64,000 bases of DNA from Petrolisthes cinctipes (lineage: Eukaryota > Arthropoda > Malacostraca > Decapoda > Porcellanidae), in assembly GCA_033782935.1 (NCBI GenBank), contig JAWQEG010001559.1, forward strand, positions 372,001 to 436,000. Direction: 5' to 3'. A program made the position numbers and the translations under genes. The notes beneath the pieces are model-generated. The model saw only the letters and a program-made list of their open reading frames with translations. It had not been told where the DNA came from and did not search any database. Each line of letters starts with the position of its first letter. Position 1 is the first letter of the stretch. Shown one piece after another: positions 23,501 to 33,240 of this stretch.

Positions 23501-24750
23501 TCAAAGCCAAGAATTATCCCGTACCCATCCATCTTCGTCCGTACTTTCAGGAGGAAGTGGACACCCTACTTCACCTAGGGATCATCCAACCATCCTCTTC
23601 ACCTCATTGTTCTCCCGTCGTAATGGTTCGTAAGTCGGATCGAAGCTACCGGATGGCGATTGATTATAGACTACTCAACGCAGTCACAGTGTTTGATGCT
23701 GAGCCCACTTGCTCTGTTGAAAGTGATCTATACAAATTCACAGGAGCCAAATACTTCTCTGAATTAGACCTAACTAAAGCTTATTACCAGATTACCCTAA
23801 CAGATCGTGCTAGACCCCTCACTGCCTTTTCTACTCATCGCGGGCTAATGGAGTTTTGCCGTCTACCCTTTGGCCTTGTCACAGCCTGTTCCACCTATAT
23901 TCGCCTTATGAGGATTGTATTGTCTGAACTTCCTAATGTTTGTTTCTACTTCGACAATATTTTCATCTATTCAACAGATTGGCCCACCCATCTCTCTGCC
24001 TTAACATCCGTGCTTGATAGACTCCGTCAACATAAGCTCACAGCTAAACCTGCCAAGTGTCGCTTTGGTTTCGAATCCCTGAAGTACTTGGGCTTCGAGA
24101 TCGACGGAATACACCTTCGGCCCTTATTGGACAAGACTGAGGCTCTATTACAAGTTAACCCCCCTACCACGAAGAAAGGGCTTCGCAGTTTCTTAGGAAT
24201 GGTATCCTTCTATAGATGTTTCCTTCCCATGGTTTCAGAGTGCAGCGGGCCCCTCTCAGATCTCTTGAAGAAGTCCCAGCATGAACCTCTACAGTGGAGT
24301 GAGGATCTCTTGTCCCGATTCGACCATCTGAAGAGGGCCCTATCATCTCATCCCATCCTGAGACTCCCCGATGCATCACAACCCTTCGTTCTTAGGACTG
24401 ATGCCTCCCAGCATGGACTCGGAGCAGTACTCCTCCAATACTTCGACGGTCAACCTCACCCAGTTGCCTATGCTAGCCGAAAGTTGCTGGACCGGGAACG
24501 GAAATATTCAACAATAGAACGAGAGGCTTTGGCTATTGTGTTTGGAGTCGCGAAGTTCGATTACTACCTCAGAGGAAAAGAATTCATCCTGGAAACCGAC
24601 CACAAGCCACTTGTTTATCTTAAAACCTCTAAATGTTCCAATGACAGATTGATGCGATGGGCCCTTCGTCTACAAGATTATCCATTCCGGGTGGTTCACA
24701 TTGCTGGCCGTGATAATGTGGGTGCGGATCTACTGAGTCGCTCCCCATGA
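20509..24750 (+). CDS. gag-pol: Gag-Pro-Pol polyprotein of a GMR1-like retrotransposon
   Basis: One uninterrupted frame of 1413 residues encodes everything the element needs for capsid assembly, reverse transcription and integration. The start is ATG at 20509 (AACATG, A at -3); the open frame extends further upstream only through non-ATG codons. Order: charged coiled coil (about 27-70), SCAN-like capsid region (about 165-247), CCHC knuckle (288-301), aspartic protease (DTG 347-349), integrase zinc finger (H558, H565, C595, C598), integrase core (D628, D688, E724 with D-35-E spacing), GPF motif (865-867), a linker of about 100 residues, RT (about 1003-1200; D1087 in LDL; YFDN at 1147-1150), and RNase H (D1298, E1337, D1364, D1407). 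There is no gag/pol frameshift or stop codon, so Gag excess must arise some other way. Integrase before RT is the Copia order; in most gypsy elements integrase is last. The odd residue is N1150 in the RT active-site box. No chromodomain or envelope was seen. Confidence 0.96.
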   Translation: MSSFEQLKSQAEALGLKGEEIGRYVIQQQAFDREERAMKRREEQEEKEQQRKLELAKLEADKEIELARIAASAKSLSSASGGECADRPRLPAYNDGEDFSSYLTRFERIAELLKVDKEAYAIRLGSLLSGKVAKIYSSLPSEIITDYDLLKRSLLRNLGKTPDGFRLDFRSCKIQPGERYRQFHINLNRLFEQWLDVCNIENTYQSLKEFMVLDQFYASLTLDLRTFIKERGVYSLEKAAQLADDWASARNAYPRTSSSNDKKIVRKERVAPEVVNRTSKVQSSTVRCHNCGEEGHIRPRCPKNPRAFKDRDSTTINVGFCLEDKTMSNYCVSGTINGTWTSTILRDTGCSGLIVSEEALPDVDTSNCQWVTLYDYLGRADKFPIVKCYIRCPYYDGWVDAVRAPIKFATALIGDIPGARQPDNPYLTTYAETPSRLDTPPIDFAQPEEERVCAVQTRAGAVRMKRLHPLVFPNMKPLEITPADFSRLQESCPSLIPLRNKATAGQPELARNGASYKFCCVDGLLYRECVASTRTDKVGTRTLVVPSDCRGLVLQVAHEVPIAGHFSHRKTEQKINEHFFWPGMGADIRDYCRSCDICQRKSHKGRVKPVPLKPLPVVTEPFSRVAVDIVGPLSPPSSEGHKYILTLIDFATGFPEAIPLKDIDTISVAEALLSIFSRVGIPREILSDRGTQFTSHLMAELHKLLGVKPQFTTPFHPSGNGRVERLHGPLKAILRKLCCEKPKEWHRYIIPTLFALREMPSDRTGFSAFDLLYGRSVRGPLTVLKDLWEDHNLQEEDRTSLQYIIELREKLSECALLAAQEADVSIARYKTYFDLKSQDRQFKPGDEVLVLLPDSNKKLLMSWSGPFSVLERRNKVDYLIDDPRGPKLYHANLLKRYYRRAQVNLAYVMDQVSEPENISTPDKLSELNDPHDLVPCLSPASIPNSETSSLPRVNQSLTWDERATLEDLLFNFPDVFSEIPGCTNTLQHDIQLTSTNRIKAKNYPVPIHLRPYFQEEVDTLLHLGIIQPSSSPHCSPVVMVRKSDRSYRMAIDYRLLNAVTVFDAEPTCSVESDLYKFTGAKYFSELDLTKAYYQITLTDRARPLTAFSTHRGLMEFCRLPFGLVTACSTYIRLMRIVLSELPNVCFYFDNIFIYSTDWPTHLSALTSVLDRLRQHKLTAKPAKCRFGFESLKYLGFEIDGIHLRPLLDKTEALLQVNPPTTKKGLRSFLGMVSFYRCFLPMVSECSGPLSDLLKKSQHEPLQWSEDLLSRFDHLKRALSSHPILRLPDASQPFVLRTDASQHGLGAVLLQYFDGQPHPVAYASRKLLDRERKYSTIEREALAIVFGVAKFDYYLRGKEFILETDHKPLVYLKTSKCSNDRLMRWALRLQDYPFRVVHIAGRDNVGADLLSRSP
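20587..20718 (+). other. Gag N-terminal coiled-coil segment (residues 27-70)
   Basis: This is a long run rich in E, K, R and Q (for example REERAMKRREEQEEKEQQRK) with leucines at LELAKLEADKEIEL. It reads as a charged alpha-helical coiled coil, probably used in Gag multimerisation. The call comes from composition only. Confidence 0.6.
21001..21249 (+). other. SCAN-like capsid C-terminal region (residues 165-247)
   Basis: The stretch contains PGERYRQFHINLNRLFEQWL, then MVLDQFYASL, then DLRTFI, EKAAQLADDW. This follows the pattern of the vertebrate SCAN domain (E-QFLTILP-ELQ-WV then EEAV-L-EDL). It is established in the literature that the SCAN domain of vertebrate zinc-finger proteins derives from the capsid of a GMR1-like gypsy element, so finding it here supports the lineage assignment. 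Expected role: capsid dimerisation and assembly. Confidence 0.7.
21370..21411 (+). other. Nucleocapsid CCHC zinc knuckle (residues 288-301)
   Basis: CHNCGEEGHIRPRC has exact CX2CX4HX4C spacing, the RNA-binding knuckle of retroelement Gag. There is a single knuckle, preceded by a basic stretch (KKIVRKERV). Confidence 0.95.
21460..21759 (+). other. Retropepsin-like aspartic protease (residues 318-417)
   Basis: The active-site triad is in ILRDTGCSGLIV (D347-T348-G349), and a C-terminal ALIGDIPG segment fits the strand near the end of retropepsins. It is expected to work as a homodimer that cuts the polyprotein. It directly follows the zinc knuckle in the same frame. Confidence 0.85.
22126..23193 (+). 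other. Integrase, placed upstream of RT (residues 540-895)
   Basis: The zinc-binding segment has H558 and H565 (HEVPIAGH) with C595 and C598 (CDIC). The catalytic core has D628 (VDIVGP), D688 (LSDRGTQF) and E724 (NGRVERLHG), with exactly 35 residues between D688 and E724. The C-terminal part has SGPFSVLERR (GPY/F type). All key residues are intact, matching the clean 5-bp target duplication. The position between protease and RT is the unusual feature. Confidence 0.93.
23515..24108 (+). other. Reverse transcriptase domain with YFDN motif C (residues 1003-1200)
   Basis: Gypsy-type RT blocks are clear: YRMAIDYRLLN, YFSELDLTKAYYQI (motif A, D1087), CRLPFGLVTA (motif B), FYFDNIFIYS (motif C) and LKYLGFEIDG. 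In motif C the usual second aspartate of YxDD is N1150 (codon AAT, 23956-23958), one transition from an Asp codon. In well-studied RTs this residue binds catalytic metal, so activity is doubtful unless the family tolerates Asn. Confidence 0.93.
24376..24747 (+). other. RNase H domain (residues 1290-1413)
   Basis: The four acidic residues of the DEDD set are visible: D1298 (TDASQHGLGAVL), E1337 (YSTIEREALAIV), D1364 (ETDHKPLVYL) and D1407 (DNVGADLLSR). The polyprotein ends six residues after the last Asp, so RNase H is the true C-terminus and no integrase follows. Confidence 0.93.
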
Positions 24751-24873
24751 GAGGCGACCCTCAACCATCCCCTACATGATTCTGTTTGTTTGTTTTGTAT
24801 GAATGTTGGGAGGCCATCTGCCTTTAGGGTACCCTTTGAGTTTATGTAAATATTTTAAGTGTGTTTCAAGTCT

Positions 24874-24892
24874 AATCTACTTGCAGTAGATT
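24874..24892 (+). other. Perfect hairpin just before the polypurine tract
   Basis: AATCTAC-TTGCA-GTAGATT forms a perfect 7-bp stem with a 5-nt loop, ending 3 nt before the purine run. It could be an RNA structure influencing plus-strand priming or 3'-end events; no function is established. Confidence 0.7.
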
Positions 24893-24895
24893 TTT

Positions 24896-24905
24896 AAAAG
24901 GGGGG
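24896..24905 (+). promoter_or_regulatory. Polypurine tract (plus-strand primer)
   Basis: AAAAGGGGGG, followed by TTG, ends three bases before the 3' LTR. This purine run is expected to resist RNase H and prime plus-strand DNA synthesis at the U3 boundary. Confidence 0.9.
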
Positions 24906-24908
24906 TTG

Positions 24909-25667
24909 TGTCAGGGTTGAAACGCCTAATCAATAATTACTCACTCTCTGTGTATAGTAGGGTTGAATCACTAAGGCATAATTCTAGTTTCGTCCTAGGG
25001 AACTATCATTCTTTCAATTAAAATGTCACTATATATTAGGTTATTATTAAGGTAATTATTACCGTATTAACTGTACCACTCAAACACACACACTCTCTGC
25101 TTCGAATATGTGGCTGATGTTCGACCTCGCCAGTTCCAGTTCCAGTTCCAGTTCAGTGATCCGGACATCGCCCGACTTCTTCTCTCCCCCCTTCCCCCAA
25201 CCCCTTGTGGACGTGGAGTGATGGTGGCGTGAGGATCACGTGACCAAGACCGGAGTTTACTTCATAGCTACACTCCTCCAGTTGAGCAGAGTCGGGTTCC
25301 TCCTCACTGGAAACAGACCCTATAGCGTCTCTCCCACTCTCTCTTGGAGTAGCAAGTAGCCTTGTGGGCATTGGCTATCCCTACCTCCTCTCTTGTTATA
25401 GCCACGGGGACTGATGGTGTGTCTAGTAAGACTAAGAACTGTTGTGAAGTGTTTCAGTGTTGTGGTTGGTACAGAATTGTATAGTGTCTTTTTTGTGGTG
25501 TATTGGCTTAATAAGTGTTGTCTTAATATATTCATATATATATATTGTTTTGTTTCTCTGGCCCTTGGATCAGTAGAGGGGTATTAAAGCATCTTGGAAA
25601 ATAATGATAGAGACGACATGCTCTACATTCCTTACTAAAGAACCTGAGGGATTCGAGCACCCTCACA
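24909..25667 (+). repeat. 3' long terminal repeat
   Basis: The 759-bp partner of the 5' LTR lies at a constant offset of 5614 bp, with no difference seen by eye. It starts directly after the polypurine tract and a TTG trinucleotide. Its ATTAAA (25583-25588) is the likely signal for cleavage and polyadenylation of the element RNA. Because both LTRs are copied from one template at integration, the apparent identity points to a recent insertion, although gene conversion between LTRs can mimic this. Confidence 0.96.
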
Positions 25668-25672
25668 TTTAC
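25668..25672. repeat. Target-site duplication, right copy (TTTAC)
   Basis: TTTAC follows the terminal CA of the 3' LTR and is followed by AGTCAAAG, which restores the broken satellite monomer when joined to the left flank. It fixes the 3' end of the element at 25667. Confidence 0.95.
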
Positions 25673-26250
25673 AGTCAAAGCACTGTAATAACACCCACAC
25701 AACCTTCACCCCAAGAATGACTGTTGATATTTACAGTCCAAGCACTGTAATGTCACCCACACACCAACCACTCCATGAATGACTATTGATATTTACAGTC
25801 CAAGCTCTGTAATAACACTCACACACCTACCACCCTATGAATGACTGTTGATATTTACAGTCCAAGCACTGTAATGATACCCACACACCCACCACCCCAT
25901 GATTGACTGTTGATATTTACAGTCCAAGCAATGTAATGACACCAAACACTCACCACCCTATAAATGACTGTTGATATTTACAGTAAAAGCACTGTAATGA
26001 CACCCACACACTCATCACCCTATGAATGACTGTTGATATTTACAGTCCAAGCAATAATGACACACACACACCCACTACCCCATTAATGACTTGATATTTA
26101 CTGTTCAAGCACTGTTATGACACCCACACACCAACCACCCCATTAATGACTGTTGATATTTACAGTCCAAGCAATAATGACACACACACACCCACTACCA
26201 CATTAATGACTTGATATTTACAGACAAAGCACTGTAATGACACCCACACA
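25673..26250. repeat. Satellite 0.7-kb block, copy 1 (continues from about 19141-19294 across the element)
   Basis: Together with the left flank this stretch matches 26251-26930 almost base for base, including the unusual CACACAACCTTCACCCCAAG spacer. The offset is 727 bp once the element and one TTTAC are removed (669 bp near the far end, because copy 2 lacks about one monomer). Confidence 0.85.
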
Positions 26251-26930
26251 CCGACAACCCCATAAATGACTGTTGATATTTTCAGTCCAAGCACTGTAAT
26301 GACATCCAAACACCCACCACCCTAAAAATGACTGTTAATATTTACAGTCCAAGCACTCTAATGACACCCACCACCCTCTGAATAACTGTTGATATTTACA
26401 GTCAAAGCACTGTAATAACACCCACACAACCTTCACCCCAAGAATGACTGTTGATATTTACAGTCCAAGCACTGTAATGTCACCCACACACCAACCACTC
26501 CATGAATGACTGTTGATATTTACAGTCCAAGCTCTGTAATAACACTCACACACCTACCAACCTATGAATGACTGTTGATATTTACAGTCCAAGCACTGTA
26601 ATGACACACACACACCCACAACTCCGTGATTGACTGTTGATATTTACAGTCCAAGCAATGTAATGACACCAAACACCCACCACCCTATAAATGACTGTTG
26701 ATATTTACAGTCCAAGCACTGTAATGACACCCACTCACTCATCACCCTATGAATGACTGTTGATATTTAAACTCCAAGCACTGTAATGACATCCACACAC
26801 CAACCACCCCATTAATGACTGTTGATATTTACAGTCCATGCAATAATGACACACACACACCCACTACCCCATTAATGACTTGATATTTACAGACAAAGCA
26901 CTGTAATGACACCCACACACCGACAACCCC
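26251..26930. repeat. Satellite 0.7-kb block, copy 2, carrying the empty insertion site
   Basis: The duplicate of the sequence around the retrotransposon lacks the element: the target reads GATATTTACAGTCAAAGCAC with a single TTTAC at 26395-26399. It serves as a natural empty-site control for the element boundaries. Confidence 0.85.
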
Positions 26931-29900
26931 ATGAAATATGGTTGCTATTTACAGTCCATGCACTATAATAACACCCATACACCCACTACCCCATTAATGA
27001 CTGTTGATATTTACAGTCCAAGCACTCAAATGACACCCACCAATCTATGAATGACTGTTGATATTTACAGTCTAAGCACTCTAATGACACCCACACACCT
27101 ACTACCTCATGATTGACTGTTGATATTTACAGTCCAAGCAATGTAATGACTCCCACTCACCCACCACCCCTTAAACGATGGTTGATATTTATAGTCCAAG
27201 CACTGTAATGACACCCACACACCCACCACCCCATAAATGACTGTTGATGTTTTCACTCCAAACACTGTAATGACATCCACACACCCACCACCCCATAAAT
27301 GACTGTTGATATTTACAGTCCAAGCACTCTAATGACACCCAACAACCCTCTGAATGACTGTTGATATTTTCAGTCAAAGCACTGTAATAACACCCACACA
27401 ACCATCACCCCAAGAATGACTGTTGATATTTACAATCCAAGCACTGTAATGACACCCACACACCCACCACTCCATGAATGACTGTTGATATTTACAGTCC
27501 AAGCTCTGTAATAACACTCACACACATACCAACCTATGAATGACAGTTGATATTTAAAGTCCAAGCACTGTAATGATACCCACACCCACAACTCCATGAT
27601 TGACTGTTGGTATTTACAGTCCAAGCAATGTAATGACACCAAAAACCCACCACCCTATAAATGACTGTTGATATTTACAGTCCATGCACTGTAATGACAC
27701 CCACTCACTCATCACCCTATGAATGACTGTTGATATTTACAGTCCAAGCACTGTAATGCCACCCACCACCCCATGAATGACTGTTAATATTTACAGTCAA
27801 AACACTGTAATGACACCCCAACACCCACGACCCCATGAATTATAGTTGATATTTACAGTCCAAGCACTGTAATGACACCCACACACCCACAAACCCATAA
27901 ATGACTGTTGATATTTACAGTCCAAGCACTCTAATGATACCCACCACCCTATGAATGACTGTTGATATTTACAGTCCAAGCACTGTAATGACACCAACAC
28001 ACCCACCACCCTATGATTGACTGTTGATATTTAAGGTCCAAGCACTGTAATGACACCCCCACACACACCACCCCATGAATTATGGTTGTTATTTACAGTC
28101 CAAGCACTGTAATGACACCCACATAACCACCACCCAATGAATGACTGTTAATATTTACAGTCCAAGCACTGTAATGACACCCACTCACCCACCACCCCTT
28201 AAATGATGGTTGATATTTATAGTCCAAGCACTGTAATGACACCCAAACACCCACCACCACATAAATGACTGTTGATGTTTTCAGTCCAAGCACTGTAATG
28301 ACATCCACACACCCACCACCCCATGAATGACTGTTGATATTTACAGTCCAAGCACTCTAATGACACCCACCACCCTCTGAATGACTGTTTACAGTCAAAT
28401 TAATGTAATGACACCCACACACCCACCACACCATGAATGACTGTTGATATTTACAGTCCAAGCAATAATAAAACATACACACCCACCACCCCATTAATGA
28501 CTTGATATTTACAGTCCAAGCACTGTAATAACACTCACACACCAACCACCCCATTAATGACAGTTGGCATTTAAAGTCTATGCACAATAATGACACCCAC
28601 ACACCCACCACCCCATAAATGACTGTTGATATTTACAGTCTGAACACTGTAATGACACCCTCACACCCACCACCCCTTTAATGACTCTTGATATTTACAG
28701 TCCATGCACTATAATAACACCCATACACTCACCACCCCATTAATGACTGTTGATATTTACAGTCCAAGCACTTAAATGACACCCACCAATCTATGAATGA
28801 CTGTTGATATTTACAGTCTAAGCACTCTAATAACACCCACAAACCCACTAACTAATGATTGACTGTTGATATTTACAGTCCAAGCAATGTAATGACACTC
28901 AAACACCCACCACTCTATTAATGACTGTTGATATTTACAGTCCAAACACAGTAATGACACCCACACACCCATCAACCTATAAAAAACTGTTGATATTTAC
29001 AGTCCAATCACTGTAATGCCACCCACCACCTTATGATTGACTGTTGATATTTACAGTCTAAGCACTCTATTGACACCCACACACCCACTACCTCATGATT
29101 GACTGTTGATATTTACAGTCCAAGCACTGTAATGACACCCACACACCTTCAACCCAATGAATGACTGTTGATATTTACAGTCCAAGCACTCTAATGATAC
29201 CCATAACCCTATGAATGACTGTTGATATTTACAATAAAAACACTGTAATGACACCCATACACCCACGACCCCATTAATGACTGTTGATATTTACAGTCCA
29301 AGCACTGTAATGACACCCAAACACCCACCACCCCATAATTGACTATTGATATTTACAGTTCAAGCACTGAAATGACACCCCAACACCCACTATCCCATGA
29401 ATTATGTTTGATATTTACAGTCCAAGCACTGTAAAGACACCCACACAACCACCACCCCATAAATGACTGTTGATATTTACAGTCTAAGCACTGTAATGAC
29501 ACCCACCAAACTATGATTGACTGTTGATAATTACAATCAAAACACTGTAATGACACCCACACACCCACTACTCCATGAAAGACTGTTGATATTTACAGTC
29601 CAAGCACTGTAATGACACACACACACCCACCACCCCATTATTAACTGTTGATATTTACAGTCCAAACATTATAATGACATCCAAAAACCTACCACCCCAT
29701 GAATGACTGTTGATATTTACAGTCCAAACTCTGTAATGACACTCACACACCCACCACCCTATAATGACTATTGATATTTACAGTCCAAGAACTGTAATGA
29801 CACCCACACACCCACCACCCCATAAATGACTGTTGATATTTTCAGTCCAAGCACTGTAATGACACCCACACACCCACCACTCCATGAATGACTGTTGATA

Positions 29901-32379
29901 TTTACAGTCCAAGCTCTGTAATAACATTTACACATCTACCACCCTATGAATGACTGTTGATATTTACAGTCCAAGCACTGTAATGATACCCACAAACCCA
30001 CCACCCCATGATTGACTGTTGATATTTACAGTCCAAGCAATGTAATGACACCAAACACCCACCACCCTATAAATGACTGTTGATATTTACAGTCCAAGCA
30101 CTGTAATGACAACCACACACTCATCACCCTATGAATGACTGTTGATATTTACAGTCCAAGCACTGTAATGCCACCCACCACCCCATGAAAAATTGTTGAT
30201 ATTTACAGTCAAAGCACTGTAATGACACCCACACACCCACAAACCCATGAATGACTGTTGATATTTACTGTCCAAGCACTCTAATGACACCCACACACCC
30301 ACCACCCTATGAATGACTGTTGATATTTACAATAAAATCACTGTAATGACACCCATACACCCACCACCCCATGAATGACTGTTGATATTTACAGTCCAAG
30401 CACTGTAATGACTCCAACACACCCTCCAGCTCATGATTGACTGTTGATATTTACAGTCCAAGCACAGTAATGACACATACACACTCATCACCCTACGAAT
30501 GACTGTTGATATTTACAGTCCAAGCACTGTAATGACACCCACACACCCACCACTCCATGAATGACTGTTGATATTTACAGTCCAAGCTCTGTAATAACAT
30601 TTACACATCTAGCACCCTATGAATGACTGTTGATATTTACAGTCCAAGCACTGTAATGATACCCACACACCCACCACCCCATGATTGACTGTTGATATTT
30701 ACTGTCAAAGCAATGTAATGACACCAAACACCCACCACCCTATAAATGACTGTTGATATTTACAGTCCAAGCACTGTAATGACACCCACACACTCATCAC
30801 CCTATGAATGACTGTTGATATTTACAGTCCAAGCACTGTAATGCCACCCACCACCCAATAAATGACTGTTGATATTTACACTTAAAGCACTGTAATGACA
30901 CTCCAACACCCACGACCCCATGAATTAAAGTTGATATTTACTGTCCAAGCACTCTAATGACACCCACACACCCACAACCCCAAGAATGACTGTTGATATT
31001 TACAGTCCAAGCAATCTAATGATGCCTACCACCCTATGAATGGCTGTTAATATTTTAATCAAATCACTGTAATGACACCCATACACCCACTACCCCATGA
31101 ATGACTGTTGGTATTTACAGTTCAAGCACAGTAATGACACCCACACACCCATCAACCAATGATTGATTGTTGATATTTACAGTCCAAGCACTGTAATGCT
31201 ACCCACCACCCAATAAATGACTGTTGATATTTACAGTGCAAGCACTGTAATGACACCCACACACCCACAACCCCATGATTGACTGTTGATATTTACAGTC
31301 CAAGCACTGTAATGACACCCACACACCCAAAACCCCATGAATGACTGTTGATATTTACAGTCCAAGCACTTTAATGATACCCACCACCCAATGATTGACT
31401 GTTTATATTTATAGTCCAAGCACTGTAATGACACCCCCACACCCACCACCACATGAATTATGGTTGATATTTACAGTCTAAGCAATGAAATGACACCCAC
31501 CACCCTATGAATAACTGTTGATAATTACAATCAAAACTCTGTAATGACACCCACACACCCACCACCCCAAGAATGACTGTTGATATTTACAGTCAAAGCA
31601 CTGTAATGACACCCACACACCCAGCACCCAATGATTGACTGTTGATATTTACAGTCCAAGCAATGTAATGACATCCACACACCCACCACCCAATGAATGA
31701 CTGCTGATATTTACAGTCCAAGCTTTGTAATGACACTCACACACCCACCACCCTATGAATGACTGTTGATATTTACAGTCCAAGCAATGTAATGACACCC
31801 ACACACCCACCACCACTTAAATGATGGTTGATATTTATAGTCCAAGCACTGTAATGACACCGACACACCCACCACCCCATAAATGACTGTTGATATTTAC
31901 TGTCCAAGAACTGTAATTACAACCACACACCCACCACCCCATGATTGACTGTTGATATTTACAGTCCAAGCACTGTAATGACACCCACACACCCACAACC
32001 CCATGAATGACTGTTGATATTTACAGTCCAAGCACTTTAATGATACCCACCACCCAATGATTGACTGTTGATATTAATAGACCAAGCACTGTAATGACAC
32101 CCCCACACCCACCACCCCATGAATTATGGTTGATATTTACAGTCCAAGCAATGAAATGACACCCACACAACCACCACCCCATGAATTACTGTTGATATTT
32201 ACAGTCCAAGCACTGTAATGACACCCACCACCCTATCAATGACTGTTGATAATTACAATCAAAACTCTGTAATGACACCCACACACCCACCACCCCAAGA
32301 ATTACTGTTGATATTTACAGTCAAAGCACTGTAATGACACCCACACACCCAGCACCCCATGATTGACTGTTGATATTTA

Positions 32380-33240
32380 CAGTCCAAGCTTTGTAATGAC
32401 ACTCACACACCCACCACCACTTAAATGATGTTTGATATTTATAGTCCAAGCACTGTAATGACACCGACACACCCTCCACCCCATAAATGACTGTTGATAT
32501 TTTCAGTCCAAGCACTGTAATGACACTCACCACCCTCTGAATGACTGTTGATATTTACATTCAAAGCACTGTAATAACCCCCACACACTCACCAAACTAT
32601 AAATAACTGTTATTATTCACAGTCCAAGCACTGTAATGACACTCACACACCCACAACCCAATGAATGATGGTTGATATTTACAGTCCAAGAACTGCAATA
32701 ACATCCACACACTCACCACCCCATGAATGTCAGTTGATATTTACAGTCCAAGCACTTTCATGATACCCACACACCCACCACCCTATGAATAACTGTTGAT
32801 ATTTACAGTCCAAGCTCTGTAATGAAACTCACACCCACCACAAAAAATGAATTACTGTTGATATTTACAGTTTAAGCACTGTAATGACTCCCACACACCT
32901 ACCACCCCATTAATGTTGGTTGATATTTTCAGTCCAAGCACTGTAGTGACATCCACACACTCACCGACCTATGAATGACTGTTAATATTTACAGTCCAAG
33001 TACTCTAATGACACCCACCACAGAATGGATGACTGGTAATATTTACAGTCCAAGCACTGTAATGACACCCACACACCCACAACCCAATGAATGATGGTTG
33101 AAATTTACTGTCCACGAACGCTAATGACACAGACACACTCACCACCCCATGAATGACTGTTGATATTTACAGTCCAAGCACTGTAATGACACAGTCACAC
33201 CTATCACCCCATAAATGACTGTTGATATTTACTGTCTAAG
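32380..33240. repeat. Satellite block repeated at 37503-38360
   Basis: Markers GCTTTGTAATGACACTCACA and TAACTGTTATTATTCACAGT recur at an offset of 5123 bp with scattered substitutions. The 1.74-kb duplicated pair lies between the two copies. Confidence 0.75.

Larger units (their letters stand above)
24751..24908 (+). other. 3' untranslated stretch between pol and 3' LTR
   Basis: This 158-nt stretch is non-coding, with no env-like frame. It contains T/G-rich sequence after the stop codon, then the hairpin at 24874-24892 and the polypurine tract at 24896-24905. Confidence 0.85.
19295..25667 (+). mobile_element. Complete GMR1-like Ty3/gypsy LTR retrotransposon
   Basis: A full-length LTR retrotransposon of 6373 bp is inserted in the satellite. 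It has, in order: a 759-bp 5' LTR, a primer-binding site, a ~430-nt leader, one gag-pro-pol ORF of 1413 codons, a 3' untranslated stretch with a hairpin, a polypurine tract, and a 759-bp 3' LTR. Both LTRs begin TGTCAGGG and end CCTCACA, and I found no mismatch between them by eye. The flanks carry the direct repeat TTTAC. The pol order is protease, integrase, RT, RNase H. This is the Ty1/copia order, while the RT and RNase H sequences are gypsy-like (FSELDL, LPFGLV, TDAS, ETDHKPL). That combination defines GMR1-like elements. There is no envelope-like ORF between pol and the 3' LTR. It is structurally complete, but the RT motif C substitution makes autonomous activity uncertain. Confidence 0.96.

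Noticed and set aside
21791..24379. Other open frames of 64-115 residues overlapping gag-pol on both strands
   Set aside because: They are shadows of the 1413-codon frame with no independent support.
24751..24908. Possible envelope gene downstream of pol
   Set aside because: Only 158 nt separate the pol stop from the 3' LTR, too short and without an open frame.
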